Assembly: GCF_008704205.1 (NCBI RefSeq)
Contig: NZ_VXLC01000006.1
Location: 310,001-374,000, forward strand
Origin: Nocardia colli
GTDB lineage: Bacteria; Actinomycetota; Actinomycetes; Mycobacteriales; Mycobacteriaceae
Length of the DNA stretch: 64,000 bases
Direction: 5' to 3'
The notes under the pieces were generated by a model. That model saw only the letters and a program-made list of their open reading frames with translations. It was not told the DNA's origin and made no database searches. Shown piece by piece: positions 23,420 through 30,781 of the stretch. Every line of letters begins with the position of its first letter. Within the stretch, counting starts at the first letter, position 1. Made by a program: the position numbers and the translations under genes.

Positions 23420-24631
23420 ATGAAAATCGCCGCCCGACTGTTCACCAGCGAATCCGTGACCGAAGGACATCCGGACAAGATCTGCGATTCGATCAGCGAC
23501 ACCATCCTCGACGCGATCCTGACTGCGGATCCGGCGGCGCGGGTCGCGGTGGAAACGCTGGTCACCACCGGTCAGGTGCACGTCGCCGGTGAGGTCACCA
23601 CCACCGCCGCCATCGACTACCCAGCGTTGATCCGCGCGCGCATCCTCGACGTCGGCTATGACTCCTCGACCAAGGGTTTCGACGGTTCGAGCTGCGGGGT
23701 CAATATCGCGATAGGCACCCAGTCGCCGGATATCGCCCAGGGCGTGGACAGTTCGCACGAGAACCGGATCGGCGATATCGACGACGAGATCGGCAGGCAG
23801 GGGGCAGGCGATCAAGGCCTGATGTTCGGCTATGCGACGACCGAGACTCCCGAAATGATGCCGGTGCCCATCGCATTGGCACACCGCCTCGCGCGCCGCC
23901 TCACCGAGGTACGCAAATCCGGCCTGCTGCCGTATCTGCGCCCGGACGGCAAGACCCAGGTCACCGTCGAGTACCGCGACAACCGGCCGGTGCGCTTGGA
24001 CACGGTGGTGATCTCCACTCAGCACGCCGCCGACATCGATCTCGACACGCTGCTCACCCCCGACATCCGCGAGCACGTGCTCGATCAGGTGCTCGCCGAA
24101 CTCGCGCTGCCCGCCTTCGACGCGTCGGCGGTTCGCCTGCTGGTCAATCCCACCGGCAAGTTCGTGCTCGGCGGGCCGATGGGCGATGCAGGCCTGACCG
24201 GTCGCAAGATCATCGTCGACACCTACGGCGGGTTCGCCCGTCACGGCGGCGGCGCGTTCTCCGGGAAGGATCCGTCGAAGGTGGACCGCTCGGCCGCGTA
24301 TGCCATGCGCTGGGTGGCCAAGAACGTGGTCGCCGCCGGCCTGGCCGAACGGATCGAGGTGCAGGTCGCCTACGCCATCGGAAAGGCCGCTCCGGTAGGC
24401 CTTTTCATCGAAACGTTCGGCACCGAACGGGTGGACCCGCAGCGCATCTCGGCGGCCGTCGCCGAGGTGTTCGACCTGCGGCCCGGCGCGATCATCCGGG
24501 ACCTGGACCTGCTGCGCCCGATCTACACCCCCACCGCGGCCTACGGGCACTTCGGCCGGACCGACATCGATCTGCCGTGGGAGCGCATCGATCGGGCCGA
24601 AAAGCTGCGGGCGGCAGCCGGAATCCTCTGA
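23420..24631 (+). CDS. metK: S-adenosylmethionine synthetase (cluster copy)
   Basis: A 403-residue MetK with FTSESVTEGHPDKICDSISD (ATP/methionine site), GAGDQGLMFGYATTETPEMMP and GGAFSGKDPSKVDRSAAY. It is full length. A metK inside a biosynthetic cluster is unusual and fits the three SAM-dependent methyltransferases encoded here, raising SAM supply during production. A housekeeping copy is presumed elsewhere. It lies in the sugar/methyltransferase operon with the aldo/keto reductase 15 nt downstream. Confidence 0.95.
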   Translation: MKIAARLFTSESVTEGHPDKICDSISDTILDAILTADPAARVAVETLVTTGQVHVAGEVTTTAAIDYPALIRARILDVGYDSSTKGFDGSSCGVNIAIGTQSPDIAQGVDSSHENRIGDIDDEIGRQGAGDQGLMFGYATTETPEMMPVPIALAHRLARRLTEVRKSGLLPYLRPDGKTQVTVEYRDNRPVRLDTVVISTQHAADIDLDTLLTPDIREHVLDQVLAELALPAFDASAVRLLVNPTGKFVLGGPMGDAGLTGRKIIVDTYGGFARHGGGAFSGKDPSKVDRSAAYAMRWVAKNVVAAGLAERIEVQVAYAIGKAAPVGLFIETFGTERVDPQRISAAVAEVFDLRPGAIIRDLDLLRPIYTPTAAYGHFGRTDIDLPWERIDRAEKLRAAAGIL

Positions 24632-24646
24632 CGAGCGCGCCGCGTC

Positions 24647-25645
24647 ATGGACCACGACCGGTTCTACACGCAGCTGGGGCGCACCGGGCTGAAGATCAGC
24701 CGGCTCGCCCTCGGCACGGTGAATTTCGGTGGGCGAGTGGAGGAACCGGAGGCCCACCGGCTGATGGACTACGCGCTGGCCAAGGGCATCAACCTCATCG
24801 ACACCGCGAACATGTACGGCTGGCGCGTGCACCGGGGCTACACCGAGGAGGTCATCGGCCGCTGGCTGCCGGCCCGCCCTGGGCGCCGGGACGAGGTGGT
24901 GCTGGCCACCAAGGTCGGCAACGAGATGGGCGCCGGACCCAACGACCGCGGCCTGTCCGCCCGGCACATCATCGCCGCGTGCGAGGCCTCCCTGCGCCGC
25001 CTGCGCACCGACTGGATCGACCTCTACCAGATGCACCGGATCGACCGCGCCGTCGGCTGGGACGAGGTGTGGCAGGCGATGGAACAGCTGGTGAGCGACG
25101 GGAAGGTGCGCTATGTCGGCTCCTCCAACTTCGCCGGCTGGCACCTCGCCGCCGCGCAGGAGTCCGCCCGCAACCGGCACTTCCTCGGCGTGGCCTCCGA
25201 GCAGTGCATCTACAACCTGACCACCCGGTTCGCCGAGGCGGAGGTGCTCCCGGCGGCGCGGGCCTACGGCATCGCTGTCCTCGCCTGGTCGCCGCTGCAC
25301 GGCGGGCTGCTGGGCGGCGCGGTGCGCAAGCTGGCCGACGGGACCGCGGTCAAGTCGGCGCAGGGCCGCGCGCTCGAAGCACTGCACGCGCAGCGCGACA
25401 CCATCGTCGAATACGAGCGGTTCTGCGCCGAGATCGGCCGCGATCCCGCGCAGGTCGGGCTCGCCTGGGTACTCGCGCACGCCGAGGTCACCGCGGCGGT
25501 CATCGGGCCGCGCACGCCGGCCCATGTCGACGGCGCGATCGAGGCGCTGGAGGTGTCGCTGTCCGCGGCGGAGCTGGCCCGGCTCGACGCCTTGTTCCCG
25601 CCGCTGGGCCGGGGCGGGCCCGCCCCGGATGCCTGGCTTTCCTGA
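24647..25645 (+). CDS. Aldo/keto reductase of deoxysugar type
   Basis: A 332-residue AKR barrel protein: TGLKISRLALGTVNFGGR, the catalytic Asp and Tyr in LIDTANMYGW, the Lys in VVLATKVGNEMG, and LYQMHRIDR. It resembles EryBII/TylCII, which reduce C3 after 2,3-dehydration in 2-deoxysugar pathways. No 2,3-dehydratase gene is present in the window, so the substrate is uncertain; it might reduce a different keto-sugar or an aglycone ketone. It sits between metK and the TylF-like gene in one transcription unit. Confidence 0.83.
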   Translation: MDHDRFYTQLGRTGLKISRLALGTVNFGGRVEEPEAHRLMDYALAKGINLIDTANMYGWRVHRGYTEEVIGRWLPARPGRRDEVVLATKVGNEMGAGPNDRGLSARHIIAACEASLRRLRTDWIDLYQMHRIDRAVGWDEVWQAMEQLVSDGKVRYVGSSNFAGWHLAAAQESARNRHFLGVASEQCIYNLTTRFAEAEVLPAARAYGIAVLAWSPLHGGLLGGAVRKLADGTAVKSAQGRALEALHAQRDTIVEYERFCAEIGRDPAQVGLAWVLAHAEVTAAVIGPRTPAHVDGAIEALEVSLSAAELARLDALFPPLGRGGPAPDAWLS

Positions 25646-25678
25646 TCCCCGAATCTTCTGTCGCAGAAAGGAACCCGC

Positions 25679-26452
25679 ATGACCGAGGCGCAGTACAAGG
25701 ACCCGCGGTTGCTGCCGCACGAGTCGCCACTGGAGAAGGAGGTGCGCGAACGGCTCACGAAACTGCTGACCGAGACGCCGATTCCGCCCGTCTATCTGAT
25801 CGACAACCTTCCGGTGTATCTGCGGCGGCATCAGCTCGCCGATCTGCTGACCATGGACGCGCTCTACCGCATGCTGCCCGAAATCCCCGGCGTGATCATG
25901 GAATTCGGCGTACTGCACGGACGGCATCTGGCCATTCTGTCCGCGCTGCGCAGCCTGCACGAGCCGTACAACTCGTTCCGCCGGATCATCGGTTTCGACA
26001 CCTTCACCGGGTTCCCCGACCTCGCCGATATCGACCAGGTGAGCCCGAGTGCGGCCGTCGGCCGGTTCGCCGTGCCCGACCAGGAGGTGGATCATCTGCG
26101 CGAGGTGCTCGCCGCGCACGAGTCGGGCGATCCGGTCGCGCACGTGCAGCGCACCTTCGTGGTCCAGGGCGACGTCCGCGAAACCGTCCCGCAGTATCTG
26201 GCGGACAACCCGGAGACGGTGATCGGCATGGCCTTCTTCGATCTCGACCTCTACGCGCCGACCCGCGACCTACTCGAGGCCATCCGTCCGCATCTGGCCA
26301 AGGGCAGCATCCTCGCCTTCGACGAGCTCGGGCATCCCCGCTGGCCCGGTGTAACCGCCGCGCTCCGGGAGACTTTCGGCCTCGATCGGATGGTGCTGCG
26401 GCAGCTCCCCCACCGCGAGCAGCCGGTGATCTACCTGAAGTGGGGTGAGTGA
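25679..26452 (+). CDS. TylF/MycF-type sugar O-methyltransferase
   Basis: A 257-residue macrocin-O-methyltransferase family protein: GVIMEFGVLHGRHLAILS (SAM motif I), RRIIGFDTFTGFPDL, a metal-binding FFDLDLYAPTRDLLE and FDELGHPRWPGV. TylF and MycF methylate C3 of a deoxysugar after a TylE/MycE-type C2 methylation. The MycE-like gene at 3,900 is therefore a natural partner, predicting a 2,3-di-O-methyl 6-deoxyhexose. GAAAGGAAC precedes the ATG. Confidence 0.87.
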   Translation: MTEAQYKDPRLLPHESPLEKEVRERLTKLLTETPIPPVYLIDNLPVYLRRHQLADLLTMDALYRMLPEIPGVIMEFGVLHGRHLAILSALRSLHEPYNSFRRIIGFDTFTGFPDLADIDQVSPSAAVGRFAVPDQEVDHLREVLAAHESGDPVAHVQRTFVVQGDVRETVPQYLADNPETVIGMAFFDLDLYAPTRDLLEAIRPHLAKGSILAFDELGHPRWPGVTAALRETFGLDRMVLRQLPHREQPVIYLKWGE

Positions 26453-26533
26453 CACTCGACAGCCGCATCGGTATTCACGCGACTTGCAGCGGAATATCAA
26501 TCCTATCAACATCATTCACCTCAAGGAGATCAG

Positions 26534-27241
26534 ATGGCTGACGCAATCCCGGCGAACGATTCGTCGATGGTCGATTTCGAACAGAGCTACCAGGATCACA
26601 CCCTCATGCCGGGCGACGACGTGCTGGATCGACTGCCCTGGGAGATCGATCGGCCGCAGCCCGAGCTGGTCGGGTTCGAGAATGCCGGTCGCGTTCGCGG
26701 CGAGGTGCTCGATATCGGTTGCGGGCCAGGCGATTCCGCCATCTACCTGGCGGGGCGCGGATATCGGGTGACCGGGCTGGACTTCTCGCCGACGGTCATC
26801 GAGAAGGCCCGGGCGCGAGCGGCGGCCGAGGGCGTCGAGGCGTCGTTCGGCGTCGCCGACGCCACCGAACTGACCGAGTACGCGGGCCGGTTCGACACCG
26901 TCGTCAGCAGCGCGCTGTTCCACTGCCTCGAGCCGGAGCAGCGGCGACCGCACGTCGCCGCGTTGTTGCGCGCGACCAAGCGGGGGGCGCGGCTAATCCA
27001 ATTCACCTTTGCCAAAAGCGAATTCAGCGGTGCCTTCGCACCGTATGCGATCGATGAGGACGAGTTGCGCGACATCTTCGGCGCGCCGTGGTCGATCAAC
27101 ACCCTGCGGCTCGGCAATCTGGCGGCGGTGGCGTCCCCGCCCATGCTGGAGTCCTTCGCGGAGAGCGGTTTCCGGCCCGAACTCGACGCCGACGGGGCGA
27201 TGCTGCTGCCGATCTGGGTGCTCGAAGCCGACCGCGCCTGA
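26534..27241 (+). CDS. Class I SAM-dependent methyltransferase
   Basis: A 235-residue small-molecule methyltransferase with motif I VLDIGCGPGDSAIYLAGRGYRVTGLDFSP. The rest of the Rossmann domain (VASFGVADATEL-type post-I region, FDTVVSSALFHCLEPEQRR) is also visible. AAGGAGATCAG precedes the ATG. It differs in family from the two sugar methyltransferases, so it may methylate the aglycone (O- or C-methylation) or a third sugar hydroxyl. The 81-bp gap before it is less G+C-rich than the surrounding genes. Confidence 0.82.
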   Translation: MADAIPANDSSMVDFEQSYQDHTLMPGDDVLDRLPWEIDRPQPELVGFENAGRVRGEVLDIGCGPGDSAIYLAGRGYRVTGLDFSPTVIEKARARAAAEGVEASFGVADATELTEYAGRFDTVVSSALFHCLEPEQRRPHVAALLRATKRGARLIQFTFAKSEFSGAFAPYAIDEDELRDIFGAPWSINTLRLGNLAAVASPPMLESFAESGFRPELDADGAMLLPIWVLEADRA

Positions 27242-27309
27242 GCCGATGTACAGACAGTTTTCAGAGGACTTCAAGTGCGACGCGAGTAGGTGCGCCCAGG
27301 ATCGGCCCT

Positions 27310-27771
27310 ATGACCAAAACACTTCTGCTGCTCCTCGGAATACTGGCCGCCAGTACGGTTCCGGCGCAGACCGCGCAGGCGACGCCCATCGAGTCCCTGC
27401 CGATCGGCACCTGGACGGGTCTGGTGAAGGTGAGCGAGGACCCGCCGCACGAGGCCATCTTCCAGTTCACCGAGTCGGGCAAGATCTGCCTGACCTTCGG
27501 TCACCCCGGCGATGCCTCCGGCAGCGGCACCGGCACCTGGCAGGAAGCCGGGCACAACCGGTTCACCTTCGAGCTCACCCATGACGTGATCCTCCCGGAC
27601 GGCACGCTGGCCGCGTATGTGTCGGTGCAGCACACCGCCAAGCAGAACCGGGACAAGTTCTCCAGCTCCGGCGACACCCAGGTCACCGATCCGGCCGGCA
27701 ACCCGGTGCGGTCCGGGCCGTCCTCGATCGAGGCGACCCGGACCAGCAAGCACACTCCGACCTGCAAGTAG
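27310..27771 (+). CDS. Small secreted protein of unknown function
   Basis: A 153-residue protein with a clear signal peptide (MTKTLLLLLGILAASTVPAQTAQA, cleavage probably after AQA). A beta-rich domain with two Cys residues follows (GTWTGLVKVSEDPPHEAIFQFTESGKICLTFG...TFELTHDVILPDGTLAAYVSVQHTAKQNRDKF). It resembles a lipocalin-like binding barrel, though no family was firmly recognised. Lying between the methyltransferase and ACP genes, it is an odd insertion in a PKS operon. Binding or sequestering the extracellular product is a possible role. Confidence 0.7.
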   Translation: MTKTLLLLLGILAASTVPAQTAQATPIESLPIGTWTGLVKVSEDPPHEAIFQFTESGKICLTFGHPGDASGSGTGTWQEAGHNRFTFELTHDVILPDGTLAAYVSVQHTAKQNRDKFSSSGDTQVTDPAGNPVRSGPSSIEATRTSKHTPTCK

Positions 27772-27784
27772 GAAGGCTTTACCC

Positions 27785-28048
27785 ATGGCCGACAGGCAGC
27801 TCACCATGGAGGAATTCCAGAGCATCATGTTCGCCGCAGTCGGCGGCGACGGCGCTAATTTCGTCGCCGACACCGAGCAGGAATTCGAGGATCTCGGCTA
27901 CGACTCGCTCGCACTGCTGGAGGCGGGCGGCCGGATCGAACGCGAATACGGTATCTCCCTTGATGATTCGGTGTTGACCGGCTCGACGACCCCGCAGTCG
28001 TTCGTCGACGCCGTCAACCAGGTCATCTCGACCGGGACAGCGGCATGA
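27785..28048 (+). CDS. Type II PKS acyl carrier protein
   Basis: An 87-residue ACP. Ser41 in LGYDSLALLE is the phosphopantetheine attachment site. It carries malonyl and growing polyketide chains for the KS-alpha/KS-beta pair encoded at 8,969 and 7,722. Its TGA overlaps the C9 ketoreductase ATG (ATGA). Separation of the ACP from the ketosynthase genes by about 17 kb, in an opposite-strand operon, departs from the usual KS-CLF-ACP order. Confidence 0.95.
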   Translation: MADRQLTMEEFQSIMFAAVGGDGANFVADTEQEFEDLGYDSLALLEAGGRIEREYGISLDDSVLTGSTTPQSFVDAVNQVISTGTAA

Positions 28049-28827
28049 GCGCCCCGGCCGGCCGGGTCGCGCTGATCACCGGGGCGACCAGCGGCATCGG
28101 CCTCGCGGTGGCGAATCAGCTTGCTGCTCAGGGGCATCCGGTCTTCATCGGGGCGCGCACGGCGGAGACCGTCGCGCAGACGGTGAAGGACCTGCGGGAA
28201 CGGGACCTGACCGTCGACGGGACCGAACTCGACGTCCGCTCCGCCGACTCGGTGCGCGAATTCGTCGCTGCCGCGGCGACCCGGTTCGGCGGCGTGGACA
28301 TCCTGGTGAACAACGCCGGGCGCAGCGGTGGCGGGGTCACCGCCGACGTCACCGACGAAGTGTGGTTCGACGTCATAGATACCAACCTGCACAGCGTGTT
28401 CCGGATGACGCGGGAGGTGCTCAACGCCGGCCTGCGAGACAAGCCGTGGGGGCGGATCATCAATATCGCGTCCACCGCGGGCAAGCAGGGCGTGGTCCTC
28501 GGCGCACCCTATTCGGCCTCGAAGCACGGCGTGGTCGGGTTCACCAAGGCACTCGGCAACGAGCTGGCGCCGACCGGTATCACGGTGAACGCGGTGTGCC
28601 CCGGGTACGTGGAAACGCCGATGGCACAACGGGTCCGGCAGGGTTATGCCGCGGCCTACGACACCACCGAGGATCAGATCCTGACCCGGTTCCAGTCGAA
28701 GATCCCGCTCGGCCGGTACTCCACCCCGGACGAGGTCGCGGGCCTGGTCGGCTACCTGACCTCGGATGTGGCCGCCTCCATCACCGCTCAGGCGCTCAAC
28801 GTCTGCGGCGGTCTCGGCAACTTCTGA
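28045..28827 (+). CDS. ActIII-type polyketide C9 ketoreductase
   Basis: A 260-residue SDR highly similar in pattern to ActIII: TGATSGIG, NNAGRSGGG, NIASTAGKQGVVLGAPYSASKHGVVGFTKALG (Ser, Tyr, Lys) and VCPGYVETPMA, ending ALNVCGGLGNF. It reduces the C9 carbonyl of the nascent ACP-bound chain after first-ring folding. Its presence indicates a reduced polyketide, such as an anthracycline or angucycline type, rather than a tetracenomycin type. It is co-translated with the ACP. Confidence 0.95.
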   Translation: MSAPAGRVALITGATSGIGLAVANQLAAQGHPVFIGARTAETVAQTVKDLRERDLTVDGTELDVRSADSVREFVAAAATRFGGVDILVNNAGRSGGGVTADVTDEVWFDVIDTNLHSVFRMTREVLNAGLRDKPWGRIINIASTAGKQGVVLGAPYSASKHGVVGFTKALGNELAPTGITVNAVCPGYVETPMAQRVRQGYAAAYDTTEDQILTRFQSKIPLGRYSTPDEVAGLVGYLTSDVAASITAQALNVCGGLGNF

Positions 28828-28852
28828 TACTCATCCCCCCTTGGAGGCGATC

Positions 28853-29806
28853 ATGTCTGTACAGGAATGCGAACACGAGATCACCATCGCGGCGCCCGCC
28901 GCCGTCGTCTACCGGTTGATCGCGGAGGTCGAGAACTGGCCGCACATCTTCCCGCCGACCATCCACGTAGATCAGCAGCGCACCGGCGATCGGGAGGAAC
29001 GCATCCAGATCTGGGCCACCGCGAACGGTGAACCGAAGAGCTGGGTGTCGCGGCGCACCCTGGATCCCGACCGGTTCCGGATCAGGTTCCAGCAGGAGGT
29101 GTCGGCGCCGCCGGTGGCCTCGATGTACGGGGAGTGGATCATCGAGCCGGATCCGGCCGGTCATTCGCGCGTGCGGTTGTTGCACGGGTATCGCGCGATC
29201 GACGACGATCCGGAGGGCCTGGCCTGGATCGAGGCCGCGGTCGACCGCAATTCCCGCGCGGAACTGGCCGCGTTGCGGAGCAACATCGAATCGACTATTG
29301 CCGCAACGGAATCCACCTTCTCGTTCGAGGATTCGGTGGTGGTGCGCGGCGGGGCCGGCGATGTGTACGACTTCGTGAACGAGGCGGATCGGTGGGTCGA
29401 ACGGCTCCCCCATGTGGCCTCGGTTCGCTTCGAGCAGACCGCACAGGGGGTGCAGACGCTCGAGATGGACACCAAGGCCAAGGACGGGTCCACCCACCGC
29501 ACGATGTCGTACCGGGTGGTGTTTCCCGGCGAGCGGATCGTCTACAAACAGGTCACCCTGCCGAAACTGCTTGCGCTGCATACCGGTGTGTGGACCTTCA
29601 CGCCGGTCGAGGACGGAGTGCGCGCGTCGTCACAGCACACCGTGGTGTTGAACACCGACAACATCGCCGCCGTCCTCGGCGACCGCGCGACCACGGCCGA
29701 CGCGCGGGACTACGTTCGAAATGCCCTGAGCACCAACAGCAGCGCCACCCTGGAACTCGCCAAGGCCTATGCCGAGGACCGGGCGGGTGTCGCTGCCGTC
29801 GAATGA
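28853..29806 (+). CDS. Didomain aromatase/cyclase
   Basis: A 317-residue protein with two SRPBCC/START-like domains, roughly 1-150 (EHEITIAAPAAVVYRLIAEVENWPHIFPPTIHV) and 160-310 (DSVVVRGGAGDVYDFVNEADRWVERLPHVASVRFE). This architecture matches ActVII-type cyclases acting on C9-reduced chains, closing and aromatising the first ring (C7-C12). TTGGAGG precedes the ATG. Its stop codon overlaps the next gene's ATG. Confidence 0.94.
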   Translation: MSVQECEHEITIAAPAAVVYRLIAEVENWPHIFPPTIHVDQQRTGDREERIQIWATANGEPKSWVSRRTLDPDRFRIRFQQEVSAPPVASMYGEWIIEPDPAGHSRVRLLHGYRAIDDDPEGLAWIEAAVDRNSRAELAALRSNIESTIAATESTFSFEDSVVVRGGAGDVYDFVNEADRWVERLPHVASVRFEQTAQGVQTLEMDTKAKDGSTHRTMSYRVVFPGERIVYKQVTLPKLLALHTGVWTFTPVEDGVRASSQHTVVLNTDNIAAVLGDRATTADARDYVRNALSTNSSATLELAKAYAEDRAGVAAVE

Positions 29807-30633
29807 CCCCCGAGGTCCGCCGGATCGACCTGGTGGCAGGCGAACTCACCTTGTCGGCGCTGCTGTGCGCGGCCGAAAACCCGCGCGCAGTGGTCGTCGC
29901 ACTGCACGGCGCCGGCACCAGCGCGCACTATTTCGACGGCCGCGCGCACCCCGACGTGTCCCTGCTGGCACTCGGGGCGCGGCTCGGTTACACCATGCTC
30001 GCGATCGACCGTCCCGGATACCCGGTCTCCACTCCCGATCCGGCCGGCGGGCAGTCGATCGCACAGCAGGCGCACACCATCGCGGCGGCCCTGCGTACCT
30101 TCCGCGCGAATCACGCAGTGGGACAGGGCCTCTTCCTGCTCGGCCACTCCTTCGGCAGCGCCGTCGCCATGACCATGGCCGCCGCCCCGGACACCACCGA
30201 GGTACTCGGCCTGGACCTCTCCGGCTGGGGCGCAGACTTCGCCGACGGCCTGAACCTGGACACCGTGCGCCTGCACTGGGGCCCACTGCGCCTGTACCCA
30301 CCCGGCACATTCCGCTCCGGCGCGGCAATGCTGGGCCCGGTACCTCCGAACGAACGCGCCGAAGTATTCACCTGGACAACACAATTCGCCGACATCGCCG
30401 CAAAAATCCCCGTCCCCGTCCGCTTCACCTTCGCCGAACACGAGGCCATCTGGCGCCACGACCCCGACGCCCTCCGCACCCTGAGCGCCGCTTTCCACAC
30501 CGCCCCAACAGTTCTCGTAGACCACCACCCCAACGCCGGCCACAACATCAGCCTCGGCTGGACCGCCCGAGCCCACCACCTCCGCTCCCTGGCCTTCTTC
30601 GAAGAATGCCTACCCCACCGAGCCACGACCTGA
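29803..30633 (+). CDS. Alpha/beta hydrolase at the end of the PKS operon
   Basis: A 276-residue hydrolase with the nucleophile motif GHSFGS, a candidate acid in FAEHEAIWRHD and the catalytic His in NAGHNIS. It overlaps the aromatase/cyclase by 4 nt (ATGA), so it belongs to the PKS operon. It could release or edit polyketide chains like a type II thioesterase, or hydrolyse a tailoring ester. Unlike the hydrolase at 12,087, its triad looks complete. It is the last recognisable cluster gene on this side. Confidence 0.83.
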   Translation: MTPEVRRIDLVAGELTLSALLCAAENPRAVVVALHGAGTSAHYFDGRAHPDVSLLALGARLGYTMLAIDRPGYPVSTPDPAGGQSIAQQAHTIAAALRTFRANHAVGQGLFLLGHSFGSAVAMTMAAAPDTTEVLGLDLSGWGADFADGLNLDTVRLHWGPLRLYPPGTFRSGAAMLGPVPPNERAEVFTWTTQFADIAAKIPVPVRFTFAEHEAIWRHDPDALRTLSAAFHTAPTVLVDHHPNAGHNISLGWTARAHHLRSLAFFEECLPHRATT

Positions 30634-30781
30634 CCACAACCCCTAGGCGGTGCCGGCGCACCAAGATTCGAACCGATCCGCACGGACGGTCGCGCCGAAT
30701 ACTCCTTCAGTGCGGCGAATGGTCCGGTCGGTGACCCGCTGCGCGGGACGCTGTTGCCGGACGTGACTGAGGAGAGCATTC

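Noticed and set aside
24577..26448. Long plus-strand frame across the aldo/keto reductase and TylF genes
   Set aside because: Arg/Pro/Gly-rich shadow of two well-supported genes.
30645..30675. A tRNA-like T-loop on the minus strand (GGTTCGAATC followed by an acceptor-like end)
   Set aside because: The five bases on each side of the loop do not pair into a T-stem, and no anticodon or D arm is present at the right distance.
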